The notes under the pieces were generated by a model. It ran no database searches and was not told the DNA's origin. It was given only the letters and a program-made list of their open reading frames with translations. Source: Streptomyces odonnellii (GTDB lineage: Bacteria; Actinomycetota; Actinomycetes; Streptomycetales; Streptomycetaceae). From it: DNA of 35,740 bases. How positions within the stretch are numbered: the first letter of the stretch is position 1; each line of letters opens with the position of its first letter. Shown one piece after another: positions 8,000 to 15,713 of the stretch. The stretch is taken from positions 1 through 35,740 of the forward strand of contig NZ_LATD01000354.1 in NCBI RefSeq assembly GCF_000981895.1, in the 5' to 3' direction. The translations under genes were made by a program, and so were the position numbers.

Positions 8000-8181
8000 G
8001 CGTTCCTCCTGCGTGTTCAGGGGCTGTGAGTGGGGTGGCGCTCCACCCGGTCGGCTCGCTTGCCACAGCACACGCCACGTGCCCAGGCCCCCATACGTCG
8101 GCCGCACAGTGCAGATTGGCGCCTTTAGTACAACGCGCGCATATACGGCGCGCAAGCTGTGGACCGTGCGACCGGGACATG

Positions 8182-8218
8182 CCACGAACGGTCCCTGATG
8201 GCCAGGAACCGTTCGTGG
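8182..8218. promoter_or_regulatory. 37-bp inverted repeat upstream of pyruvate oxidase
   Basis: Arms CCACGAACGGTCCCTG (8182-8197) and CAGGAACCGTTCGTGG (8203-8218) pair over 16 bp with one mismatch around a 5-base centre. The right arm contains GAACCGTTC, the motif seen twice upstream of the acyl-CoA synthetase. It lies about 185 bp upstream of the pyruvate oxidase start, so it may be an operator or a terminator for the lectin remnant transcript. Confidence 0.65.
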
Positions 8219-8252
8219 TGCCGCCGGACTTCTCGGCGCGCCCCGAGCCGTT

Positions 8253-8298
8253 ACTGCGACACCGACCCGCCAAAGACGCGACGGGTCGGTGTCGCAGT
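8253..8298. terminator. Perfect 17-bp hairpin overlapping the lectin remnant
   Basis: ACTGCGACACCGACCCG at 8253-8269 is the exact reverse complement of 8282-8298 with a 12-base loop. The right arm encodes the CDTDP stretch of the lectin remnant; the left arm is its inverted copy. It could act as a terminator for minus-strand transcription, or mark an inverted duplication at the point where the lectin gene was cut off. Confidence 0.7.
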
Positions 8299-8556
8299 TG
8301 TAGATGACGTGTGTTGTTCAGGACGCCTCCGCCTGCCGGGCTGAGGCACTTGCCGCTGTTGTAGTTCAGGGGATAACTGCCGAACGCCGCCGCCGCTCTC
8401 GGCAGTGCCTCCGCCGAGGGCGAGACCCGCGGCGCTGTCGGTGCCGTCGGCGCCGCGCCCGAAGTCGAGGCGGCCGGCGCGGCGAAGGCCGTGCCGCCGA
8501 TCGCGGCCAGAGCCGCCGTGAGCAGTCCCGCGGCCTTGAAATGCTTTTTTTGCCAT
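8270..8556 (-). pseudogene. Frameshifted remnant of a secreted ricin-type lectin domain protein
   Basis: An ATG at 8556 with AAGGAAA upstream begins a signal-peptide-like frame that is broken at a seven-base homopolymer (A7 on the coding strand, 8545-8551). After a one-base shift the protein reads KKHFKAAGLLTAALAAIGG then an Ala-rich export signal, a linker, and SYPLNYNSGKCLSPAGGG, typical of the first QxW-type lobe of ricin B-like lectins. A second one-base shift near 8309-8319 is needed to continue as VIYNCDTDPSRLW. After that the homology ends at the 8253-8298 hairpin. Two shifts plus truncation argue for a dead gene; a sequencing error in the homopolymer could explain only the first. Confidence 0.72.
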
Positions 8557-8712
8557 CGTCTGATTTCCTTTTCGGGCGCGGAGGAATGAATGCGGGCGGA
8601 CATCCTTGAAATCATTTCCCGGATGCCGGGCGCCGCGCTCCGAGTCCGTTACTCAGAAAGGCCGAAATGAACGTCCGGATTTGCAGAAAAGTTTTTACTG
8701 AAGCGGAATGCC

Positions 8713-9180
8713 TCAGGGCATCGGGCCCTCGTTCGTGGCATGCGGTGCGAACAGGTCCAGAAGACGGGTCCTCGCCTCGTGCAGCCGATACGCGAGGACC
8801 CCGCCTATCCAGAGCGCCACCGCCTGCCCGAAGACCGGATCGGCGCGGCACATCCGCCGTACGTCCTCGGCGTCGAACTCATAGGTGCGTACGAGAGTCA
8901 TTGCCTCCGCCCCGAGCTGCCAGGTGAACGGCGGGAAGAGCCAGGACCATCCGACGAGACTGCCGGCGCCCAGCGACCCGACCTCGGCCGGGCGGCGGCC
9001 CGGCACCCGCACGTCGAGGATCACGCAGCCGCTGCGCACTATCCAGAAGCGGTCGGCGGACTGCCCCTCGTCGAAGAGACGGGTGCCCTCGGGGAAGTTC
9101 ACCTCGCGCGCGCCGCGCATCAGGCGTTCTCTGTGATGGATGGGGAGCGCGTGCAAGGTGGTGTCAATGGTGGTGGTCAT
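8713..9180 (-). CDS. Stand-alone cyclic nucleotide-binding domain protein (Crp/Fnr-like)
   Basis: A 155-residue protein consisting of one cNMP-binding beta-roll: FPEGTRLFDEGQSADRFWIVRSGCVILD (first strands, about 28-55, including the conserved Gly-Glx turn) and a following VGSLGAGSLVGWSWLFPP segment where the phosphate cassette would be, then the C-helix (GGVLAYRLHEARTRLLDLF). The usual helix-turn-helix of Crp/Fnr regulators is absent, so it is not expected to bind DNA alone. The phosphate-cassette Arg-Glu pattern is not clear, leaving ligand binding uncertain. ATG at 9180 follows GAGGAGG. Short proteins like this recur next to CBS, Acg-type and PoxB-like genes in actinobacterial dormancy islands. 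Confidence 0.85.
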   Translation of the reverse strand: MTTTIDTTLHALPIHHRERLMRGAREVNFPEGTRLFDEGQSADRFWIVRSGCVILDVRVPGRRPAEVGSLGAGSLVGWSWLFPPFTWQLGAEAMTLVRTYEFDAEDVRRMCRADPVFGQAVALWIGGVLAYRLHEARTRLLDLFAPHATNEGPMP

Positions 9181-9351
9181 CAGTGCCGCCTCCTCGGAAA
9201 ATGCCGCGGCGGCCGGCCCACGAACCACCCGGCGGCCTGCGGGTTCTTCCTCTCCAGACTCCATCAGGAATTCGCCCCGCGCTATGGGGCATGCGCTTCC
9301 GTACGGAGAGTCCTGCCGGCCCGCTCCCCGGGGACGGCGGAGAATGGGGCA

Positions 9352-9861
9352 ATGCCCATGCAGCCGGACGACGACAGCCAGCGGGACGGTCGACAGGACG
9401 GCCACCGGCCGGTTCGCCATGAGACCGCCGACGAGCGCGCCGACCGGAACATGGCCGAACTCCTCCAGGAGCTGCGGGTCGTCCAGACCGGGGTGCAGAT
9501 CGTCTTCGCCTTCCTGCTCGGTGTGGCCTTCACCAACCGGTTTCCCGAACTCGACGAATTCCAGCGCATCACCTACGTGGTCACCCTGCTGCTCACCGTG
9601 GTCTCCTCCGCACTGCTCGCCACCCCCGTCGCCGTGCACCGGGTCCTCTTCCGCCAGGGCGTCAAGCGCCGGATCGTGAATCTGTCCGGACGGCTGGCCG
9701 AAGCGGGGCTGGTCTTCCTCGCCCTCTCGCTCAACGGCGCCGTTCTGCTGCTGATGGACGTCGTGCTCAGCCGGACGTCGGCGATCGTGATCACCGCGGT
9801 CTCGTGCGCCATGTTCGCCGGGCTGTGGTTCGGGCTGCCGCGCGTGCTGCGCCGTCGTTGA
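9352..9861 (+). CDS. DUF6328 family membrane protein
   Basis: A 169-residue protein with a charged cytoplasmic N-terminus (about 40 residues, ending NMAELLQELRVVQTGVQ) and four hydrophobic helices: roughly residues 48-63, 73-95, 118-138 and 142-160. The LLxELRVxQtGxQiLfaFLL pattern and the loop FTNRF are characteristic of the DUF6328 family common in actinobacteria; no function is known. The start is ATG at 9352 with GGAG about nine bases upstream; ATG at 9358 is an alternative. It is divergent from the cNMP-binding protein, separated by 171 bp. Confidence 0.85.
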   Translation: MPMQPDDDSQRDGRQDGHRPVRHETADERADRNMAELLQELRVVQTGVQIVFAFLLGVAFTNRFPELDEFQRITYVVTLLLTVVSSALLATPVAVHRVLFRQGVKRRIVNLSGRLAEAGLVFLALSLNGAVLLLMDVVLSRTSAIVITAVSCAMFAGLWFGLPRVLRRR

Positions 9862-9984
9862 CGCCCTGCACCGAGACGCCCTTCGTCGACGCTTTCGCGA
9901 CGGTCCTGCCGGTTCAGGTGTTTTGGGGTTGGATGGAAAGAGTTCCCGATACGGGCCGCAGAGCCCCGGGAGAGGAGGCGGATC

Positions 9985-11445
9985 ATGCGCTTCGTCGACC
10001 GAACGGCCGCCGGGAGACGGCTGGCCGAAGAAGTGGAACGGATGGATCTCGTCGACCCCGTGGTGCTGGGCCTGCCGCGCGGCGGGATCCCGGTCGCGTA
10101 CGAGGTGGCCCGGGCGCTGCATGCGCCGCTCGATGTGATCGCCGTACGCAAGCTGGGCGTGCCGTACCAGCCCGAGCTGGGATTCGGCGCGATCGGCGAG
10201 GAGGGCGTACGGATCATGAATGACGATGTGGTCCGCGCCGCCCGGGTCGGCGCGCGCGAGCGCGCGGCGGTGGAGGAGGACGCGCGGGCCGCGCTGGAGC
10301 TGCGGCTGCGGCGCTATCGGGGCGACCGCCCGCCGGTCGGGCTCAGGGGCCGTACGGCGGTGATCGTCGACGACGGCATCGCCACCGGCTCCACCGCGTC
10401 CGCCGCCTGCCGGGTGGCGCGGGCGCGCGGCGCGGCCCGGGTGGTGCTGGCCGTACCGCTGGCACCGGCCCAGGCCCTGGCCTGGCTGCGCCAGGAGGCG
10501 GACGACGTGGTGTGCCTGTCGTCGCCGGAGTACTTCGGCTCGGTCGGCCAGTGGTACGTGGACTTCGCGCAGACCGGCGACGACGAGGTGGCTGCCCTGC
10601 TCGCCCGGGGTGCGATGCCGGACGACGGCGGGACCGTACGTATGAGTGCCGCTACGGGTACGGGCACGGGTGCGAGCCCTGGACCCGGCCGCGGAACGGG
10701 CACCGGGCCCGGCACCGGAACCGGGCCCAGTACCGGCACCGGTACGGGTACGGGTACGGGCTTCGGTACGGGTACGGGCATGGCGGATCCCGAGGTCGTC
10801 GTGAGCGCCGGGCCGGTCCGGCTGCCCGGGAACCTGGTCCTGCCGGACGGAACGCCGGGCGTCGTGGCCTTCGCGCACGGCAGCGGAAGCAGCCGGCACA
10901 GCCCGCGCAACCAGGCCGTGGCCACCGCCCTGAACCGGGCCGGCCTCGGCACCCTGCTGTTCGATCTGCTCTCGCCCGACGAGGCGATGAACCGTACCAA
11001 TGTCTTCGACATCGGGCTGCTGGCCGAGCGGCTCACCCTGACCACCCAGTGGCTCCTTCGTGAACACGCCCTGCCGGTCTGCTACTTCGGCGCCAGCACC
11101 GGCGCCGCCGCGGCCCTGATGTCGGCGGCCGAGCCGCACATGGACATCGCGGCGGTGGTCTCGCGCGGCGGCCGTCCCGATCTCGCGGCGGGCCGGCTCG
11201 CCGAGGTACGGGCGCCCACGCTGCTGATCGTCGGCGGAGCGGACACCGAGGTGCTGCGTCTCAACCGGCAGGCGGCCGACCGGCTGCGCTGCGAGTACCG
11301 GGTGGCCGTGGTGCCGGGCGCCACGCATCTCTTCGAGGAACCCGGCGCGCTCGAAGCCGTGGCGGAACTGGCCGCCGAGTGGTTCGCCGGGCATCTGTTC
11401 CCGCGCGGAGCCGCCCTGGGTCCGCACCCGGGCCGCGAGCGCTGA
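9985..11445 (+). CDS. Phosphoribosyltransferase - dienelactone hydrolase-type alpha/beta hydrolase fusion
   Basis: A 486-residue two-domain protein. Residues about 1-215 form a type I phosphoribosyltransferase with the PRPP loop VIVDDGIATGSTASAA (about 125-140). Residues about 270-486 form an alpha/beta hydrolase with nucleophile Ser in FGASTGAAA, an acid in GGADTEV and His in GATHLFEEPG. The two halves are joined by a Gly/Thr-rich linker (about 221-265) encoded by a GGTACG-type hexamer repeat. The fusion is a recurring actinobacterial architecture in dormancy-type islands; neither substrate is known. ATG at 9985 follows GGAGAGGAGG. Confidence 0.9.
   Translation: MRFVDRTAAGRRLAEEVERMDLVDPVVLGLPRGGIPVAYEVARALHAPLDVIAVRKLGVPYQPELGFGAIGEEGVRIMNDDVVRAARVGARERAAVEEDARAALELRLRRYRGDRPPVGLRGRTAVIVDDGIATGSTASAACRVARARGAARVVLAVPLAPAQALAWLRQEADDVVCLSSPEYFGSVGQWYVDFAQTGDDEVAALLARGAMPDDGGTVRMSAATGTGTGASPGPGRGTGTGPGTGTGPSTGTGTGTGTGFGTGTGMADPEVVVSAGPVRLPGNLVLPDGTPGVVAFAHGSGSSRHSPRNQAVATALNRAGLGTLLFDLLSPDEAMNRTNVFDIGLLAERLTLTTQWLLREHALPVCYFGASTGAAAALMSAAEPHMDIAAVVSRGGRPDLAAGRLAEVRAPTLLIVGGADTEVLRLNRQAADRLRCEYRVAVVPGATHLFEEPGALEAVAELAAEWFAGHLFPRGAALGPHPGRER
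10645..10779. repeat. Hexamer-based repeat encoding the Gly-Thr linker
   Basis: Imperfect tandem copies of GGTACG / GGCACC type hexamers, read as alternating Gly and Thr. The last part (GGTACGGGTACGGGTACG) is perfect. As a multiple of three it can expand or contract without breaking the fusion gene. Confidence 0.9.
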
Positions 11446-11545
11446 ACCGCACCCACGCCTCGGCCCCCCCGGCAGGCAGCGAGCACCGCAGGCAGCGAGC
11501 CCCGAGGCAGCGAACACCGAAGGCCGCGGGCGCTGAAGCGGGATC

Positions 11546-12334
11546 TCACGCGCCCGCCGAGACCAGTTCGTCCGCCGGGCCGTTGACCGGACGCGGAGTG
11601 CCCGTGAGGTCGAGGACGAAGAGCGGCACGCTCAGTTCGTCCGCGCGGGCGCGGGCCTCGTCGGCGTACCCCGCGAGGGAGAAGAAGACACTCACCACGG
11701 ACGCGTTCAGCCCGTTCAGCCAGAGGCACTCGACGGCGCGCGAAGTGGCCGGGCGGGTGGTCGGGTCGACCTGGGCGAGCACGCCGGGGCCGCGCAGATC
11801 GATACCGGCGGGCCTGCCCGGCCTGCCCTCCCCGGTCCGGATGACGCTCTTGAAGCCCAGCCAGCGCAGATAGAGCGCCGCGGCCGTCACCGCGTCGTCG
11901 GCGGTACGGATCGTCAGCGGGCGGAAGGAGGGGCGCGGCGTCGCGGCGGTCCGGGGCAGCGGGATATGCGTGGGCGGGCCGTCCCGACGCGGATCCGGCA
12001 GGGGTTCCGCCACGTCCGCCGGATCCGCCGCGGGGCCCGCCGCCCGGGAGGGGTCCGCCGGGCTCGCCGTCCCCTCCCGCCGTACCGGGATCCGCAGCAT
12101 CGCCCCGCACGGGCAGCCCAGTTCCGGCCGTGGCCAGTGGTCCTCCCGCCCGCAGGCCGCACAGCGGACCCGCACCCACTCCTCCGCCCAACTGCGCTGC
12201 GTGACCGGCTCGACCGGAGCGCCCATGGCCAGCGAGGGCGCCACCGGAGCCCCGCACGCGCAGGAGTGCACCGATGCCACAAAGGTGTGCCTACGGCCGC
12301 AGGACGGGCAGCTCACCGGGATGCTCTCGCCCAC
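11546..12334 (-). CDS. Double zinc-ribbon protein with Mrr-like nuclease-fold domain
   Basis: A 262-residue protein. Two treble-clef or ribbon motifs lie at the N-terminus: CPSC-x13-CAC (about residues 9-28) and CAAC-x13-CPC (about 58-77). A proline-rich linker follows (about 85-135), then a C-terminal domain with ALYLRWLGFKSVIRTG, GIDLRGPGVLAQVDPTTRP and a strand-helix end LSVPLFVLDLTGTP. The GID...AQV arrangement matches the restriction-endonuclease/Mrr fold, but the lysine of D-x-QxK is replaced by aspartate (QVD), so catalysis is doubtful. The start is GTG at 12334 with GAGAGGGG upstream. It is convergent with the fusion gene and divergent from gcl. A DNA-binding or sensing role is possible but not shown. 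Confidence 0.72.
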   Translation of the reverse strand: MGESIPVSCPSCGRRHTFVASVHSCACGAPVAPSLAMGAPVEPVTQRSWAEEWVRVRCAACGREDHWPRPELGCPCGAMLRIPVRREGTASPADPSRAAGPAADPADVAEPLPDPRRDGPPTHIPLPRTAATPRPSFRPLTIRTADDAVTAAALYLRWLGFKSVIRTGEGRPGRPAGIDLRGPGVLAQVDPTTRPATSRAVECLWLNGLNASVVSVFFSLAGYADEARARADELSVPLFVLDLTGTPRPVNGPADELVSAGA

Positions 12335-12504
12335 CCGGCACCCCTCTCAGGCTTGCTGGTTCTACGGCCGCGCCGCGCCCGCCGCGCTCCGTCGTTCCAT
12401 GGTCCACCACCGGCGCGGCCATGACGAGGGCACATGCCGCCAGGGCGCGGGCCATGGGGAGGGTCTTCGGCCATCCCTTGACGCCGTACCCGGTCCATCC
12501 TAAA

Positions 12505-12544
12505 TTGATTCCGTATCTCAGAACTAAACTTCCGCATTACGGAA
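12505..12544 (+). promoter_or_regulatory. gcl operator region with two palindromic sites
   Basis: TTCCGCATTACGGAA at 12530-12544 is a 15-bp palindrome (5-bp perfect arms) 57 bp upstream of the gcl start. A degenerate copy, TTCCGTATCTCAGAA, begins 21 bp earlier (12509-12523), two helical turns away. The hyi promoter carries the same palindrome (16574-16588). The block is AT-rich and includes a possible -35 TTGATT (12505-12510). In Streptomyces coelicolor the IclR-family AllR represses gcl and hyi; I infer an AllR-type site but cannot confirm its consensus here. Confidence 0.72.
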
Positions 12545-12601
12545 TCGACTCTCAGGTGGCGCGACAGAGCCCGAATCCGCCGGCCGAAGCAGGAGTACTC
12601 C

Positions 12602-14380
12602 ATGCCTCGAATGACCGCTGCCCGCGCGGCAGTTGAGATCCTCAAGCGCGAGGGCGTGACAAACGCGTTCGGTGTGCCGGGCGCCGCGATCAACCCCTTC
12701 TACGCAGCACTGAAGGCCTCCGGCGGGGTTCATCACACGCTCGCCCGCCATGTCGAGGGCGCCTCGCACATGGCCGAGGGCTACACCCGTACGCACCCGG
12801 GCAACATCGGTGTCTGCATCGGTACGTCCGGGCCCGCCGGCACCGACATGATCACCGGCCTCTACTCCGCGACCGGTGACTCGATCCCGATCCTCTGCAT
12901 CACCGGCCAGGCACCGACCGCGGTGATCCACAAGGAGGACTTCCAGGCCGTCGACATCGCCTCGATCGCCCGGCCCGTCACCAAGTCGGCGACGACCGTC
13001 CTGGAGGCCGCGCAGGTGCCCGGCGTCTTCCAGCAGGCCTTCCATCTGATGCGCTCGGGCCGCCCTGGTCCTGTCCTCGTCGATCTGCCGCTCGATGTCC
13101 AGCTCACCGAGATCGAGTTCGACCCCGAGACGTACCAGCCGCTGCCGGTCTACAAGCCGGCCGCGAGCCGCGCGCAGATCGAGAAGGCCCTCGCGATGCT
13201 CAACGCGTCCGAGCGCCCGCTGATCGTCGCGGGCGGCGGTGTCATCAACGCCGACGCCTCCGAACTGCTGGTCGAGTTCGCCGAGCTGACCGGGACCCCG
13301 GTCATCCCGACCCTGATGGGCTGGGGCGCCATCGCGGACGACCACGCGCTGAACGCCGGAATGGTGGGCCTCCAGACCTCGCACCGCTACGGCAACGCGA
13401 CCTTCCTGGAGTCGGACTTCGTCCTCGGCATCGGCAACCGCTGGGCCAACCGTCACACCGGGAAGCTCGATGTCTACACCCGGGGCAGGAAGTTCGTCCA
13501 CGTCGACATCGAACCCACCCAGATCGGCAAGATCTTCGCGCCCGACTACGGCATCGCTTCGGACGCGGCGGTCGCGCTGGAGCTGTTCGTCGAGGTCGCG
13601 AAGGAGCTGAAGGCCGCGGGCGCACTGCCCGACCGCGCCGCGTGGGCCGCCTCCGCGCAGGAGCGCAAGGCCACGCTGCACCGCCGTACGCACTTCGACA
13701 ATGTGCCGCTCAAGCCGCAGCGGGTGTACGAGGAGATGAACCGGGCGTTCGGTCCCGAGACCCGGTACGTCACCACCATCGGCCTCTCCCAGATCGCCGG
13801 CGCGCAGATGCTGCACGTCTACCGGCCGCGCCACTGGATCAACTGCGGCCAGGCCGGACCGCTCGGCTGGACCATCCCCGCCGCGCTGGGTGTCGCCACC
13901 GCCGATCCCGAGGCCACGGTCGTCGCCCTCTCCGGGGACTACGACTTCCAGTTCATGCTGGAGGAACTGGCGGTCGGCGCGCAGCACCGCATCCCGTATG
14001 TGCATGTGCTGGTGAACAACTCGTACCTGGGGCTGATCCGCCAGGCACAGCGCAACTTCAACATCGACTTCCAGGTCAATCTGGAGTTCGAGAACCTCAA
14101 CTCGCCCGAGTTGGGCGTCTACGGCGTCGACCATGTCAAGGTCGCCGAGGGCCTGGGCTGCAAGGCGATCCGGGTCACCGAGCCGGACGGGCTGCTGCCG
14201 GCCTTCGAGGAGGCGAAGAAGCTCGCCGCCGAGTTCCGGGTCCCGGTCGTGGTCGAGGCGATCCTGGAGCGGATCACGAACATCTCGATGAGCGGTACCG
14301 ACATCGCGAGCGTGAACGAGTTCGAGGATCTCGCCACCGAGCCGTGGCACGCGCCCACGGAGATCCTGCCGTTGACCTGA
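12602..14380 (+). CDS. gcl: Glyoxylate carboligase (tartronate-semialdehyde synthase)
   Basis: A 592-residue ThDP enzyme that condenses two glyoxylate molecules to tartronate semialdehyde and CO2. The sequence matches E. coli Gcl throughout, including the diagnostic valine at position 51 (LARHVEGASHMAEG) in place of the catalytic glutamate found in nearly all other ThDP enzymes, the segments IGTSGPAGTDMITG and HKEDFQAVDI, and the cofactor motif GDYDFQFMLEEL to VNNSYLG (about 440-475). ATG at 12602 is preceded by AGGAG. A pair of palindromes sits in its promoter. The products feed glxR and hyi, which are encoded convergently downstream. Likely induced by ureide-derived glyoxylate. Confidence 0.97.
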   Translation: MPRMTAARAAVEILKREGVTNAFGVPGAAINPFYAALKASGGVHHTLARHVEGASHMAEGYTRTHPGNIGVCIGTSGPAGTDMITGLYSATGDSIPILCITGQAPTAVIHKEDFQAVDIASIARPVTKSATTVLEAAQVPGVFQQAFHLMRSGRPGPVLVDLPLDVQLTEIEFDPETYQPLPVYKPAASRAQIEKALAMLNASERPLIVAGGGVINADASELLVEFAELTGTPVIPTLMGWGAIADDHALNAGMVGLQTSHRYGNATFLESDFVLGIGNRWANRHTGKLDVYTRGRKFVHVDIEPTQIGKIFAPDYGIASDAAVALELFVEVAKELKAAGALPDRAAWAASAQERKATLHRRTHFDNVPLKPQRVYEEMNRAFGPETRYVTTIGLSQIAGAQMLHVYRPRHWINCGQAGPLGWTIPAALGVATADPEATVVALSGDYDFQFMLEELAVGAQHRIPYVHVLVNNSYLGLIRQAQRNFNIDFQVNLEFENLNSPELGVYGVDHVKVAEGLGCKAIRVTEPDGLLPAFEEAKKLAAEFRVPVVVEAILERITNISMSGTDIASVNEFEDLATEPWHAPTEILPLT

Positions 14381-14407
14381 CCCCCGACCGGTCAGTGGCG
14401 GAGGGAC

Positions 14408-14446
14408 ACGGCCCCCGCGCCGGGAGCGTTCCGGTGCGGGGGCCGT
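14408..14446 (+). terminator. gcl terminator hairpin
   Basis: ACGGCCCCCGC (14408-14418) and GCGGGGGCCGT (14436-14446) form a perfect 11-bp GC stem 27 bp after the gcl stop, with a 17-base loop. No U-tract follows, as is usual in Streptomyces. Confidence 0.75.
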
Positions 14447-14554
14447 CGTCTGCCTACCGGCGTACCGGCGGCTCTGTGCAGCCGTACGCGGCCGTTCCGG
14501 TGCAGCCGTCCCCGTGCGGCCGTACGGTCCCGGGCCCGGCTCGCGACGGGCATG

Positions 14555-14601
14555 CGGAAGAGCGCGGAGTACGGGAGGGTTCCGTACTCCGCGCTCTTCC
14601 G
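14555..14601. terminator. Perfect 20-bp inverted repeat between gcl and glxR
   Basis: The arms at 14555-14574 and 14582-14601 are exact reverse complements over 20 bp (CGGAAGAGCGCGGAGTACGG on the left) with a 7-base loop. Being symmetric, it can stop transcription from both convergent genes. The rest of the 388-bp spacer 14381-14768 is rich in CCGTACG-type short repeats with no gene seen. Confidence 0.85.
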
Positions 14602-14751
14602 TACGCCGTACGCGCGTGGCCTCACGTACGTACGCCGGGCAGGCCGGGCGGCGGCAGCGCCTGGGCGCGACAGGACAGGTGTCAGCGCTGGCGCCGCCCG
14701 GGGTCAGGGGGCCGTGCCCGGCCGGGAGGCGTGGAGCAGCCGGGACGGCCG

Positions 14752-14785
14752 GACCTGGTCACCGGTGGTCAGACCTGGTCACCGG
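14752..14785. repeat. 14-bp direct repeat spanning the glxR stop
   Basis: GACCTGGTCACCGG occurs at 14752-14765 and 14772-14785, period 20. The second copy encodes the last residues of glxR; the first copy lies just past its stop codon. Confidence 0.85.
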
Positions 14786-15659
14786 AGAGGCGCTCGACGG
14801 AGCGCAGCAGCGCGGAGTGGTCCAGGCCGCCGTCGCCCTGCGCGCGCAGGGAGGCCACCAACTGGGCGACCACGGCGCCGACCGGAAGCGCGGCCCCGAC
14901 ATTGCGCGCGGCGTCCGTGACGATGCCCATGTCCTTGTGGTGCAGATCGATCCGGAAGCCGGGCTTGAAGTCCCGGTTCAGGAAGTTGTCCTTCTTCCGG
15001 GTCAGCACGGTCGAGCCGGCCAGACCGCCGTTGAGGACATCGAGGGCCGCGGTGAGGTCGACCCCGGACTTCTCCAGGAAGACCACGGCCTCGGCGCACG
15101 CCTGGATGTTCACCGCGACGATGAGCTGGTTGGCGGCCTTCACCGTCTGGCCCGCGCCGTGCGGCCCGCACAGCACGATGGTCTTGCCGAGGGCCTCGAA
15201 CAGCGGCTTGGCCGCGTCGAAGTCGGCGCGCTCACCGCCCACCATGATGGAGAGGACCGCCTCGATGGCCCCGGCCTCGCCGCCGGAGACCGGGGCGTCC
15301 AGCACCCTGATGCCCTTCCCGGCCGCGTTCTTCGCCAGATCCACCGAGGTCTGCGGGGTGATGGACGACATGTCGATCAGCAGCGCGCCGCTCCTGGCGT
15401 TCTCCAGGATGCCGTCCTCGCCGTACGCGACGGCCTCGACCTGCGGGGAGGCGGGCACCATCGTGATGATGACATCGGCGTCCCCGACCGCCTCGGCGAC
15501 CGAGCCGGCGACCGTACCGCCGGCCGCGGCCAGCCGGTCGAGCTTGGGCTGCTCCAGGGTGTAACCGGTCACCGAGTAACCGGCCTTGATCAGGTTCTCG
15601 GACATGGGCGAGCCCATGATGCCGAGGCCGATCCACGCGATCTTGGGAAGATTACTCAT
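14769..15659 (-). CDS. glxR: 2-hydroxy-3-oxopropionate (tartronate semialdehyde) reductase
   Basis: A 296-residue beta-hydroxyacid dehydrogenase that reduces tartronate semialdehyde to D-glycerate with NAD(P)H. Seen: Rossmann motif GLGIMG at residues 11-16, substrate-binding DAPVSGG at 121-127, and the catalytic Lys174 in GQTVKAANQ; the C-terminal helical domain carries KDMGIV as in GarR/GlxR. Start is ATG at 15659 with AGAGGG upstream. It lies 54 bp downstream of hyi and very likely forms an operon with it (hyi-glxR). Together with gcl it converts glyoxylate to glycerate; a glycerate kinase is not in the window. Confidence 0.95.
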   Translation of the reverse strand: MSNLPKIAWIGLGIMGSPMSENLIKAGYSVTGYTLEQPKLDRLAAAGGTVAGSVAEAVGDADVIITMVPASPQVEAVAYGEDGILENARSGALLIDMSSITPQTSVDLAKNAAGKGIRVLDAPVSGGEAGAIEAVLSIMVGGERADFDAAKPLFEALGKTIVLCGPHGAGQTVKAANQLIVAVNIQACAEAVVFLEKSGVDLTAALDVLNGGLAGSTVLTRKKDNFLNRDFKPGFRIDLHHKDMGIVTDAARNVGAALPVGAVVAQLVASLRAQGDGGLDHSALLRSVERLSGDQV

Positions 15660-15713
15660 GAGGTGCCCTCTTTCAGCACACGCGCGCGCTTCTCGACACG
15701 CCCGTGAAGGTGG

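Noticed and set aside
8000..8185. N-terminal extension of pyruvate oxidase from GTG 8185
   Set aside because: No homology in the extra 62 residues and it would run through a palindrome; ATG 7999 has a strong ribosome site.
4173..8252. DevR/OsdR boxes
   Set aside because: GGTCCC and GGGAC half sites occur, but no properly oriented GGGAC...GTCCC palindrome was found; not annotated.
10314..11045. Antisense frame with Pro-Val repeat
   Set aside because: It is the complement of the Gly-Thr linker repeat, not a separate gene.
8713..11517. 934-codon minus-strand open frame reaching across the fusion gene
   Set aside because: Only 8713-9180 matches a family; the remainder is antisense to the DUF6328 and fusion genes and is Arg/Gly/Pro-rich.
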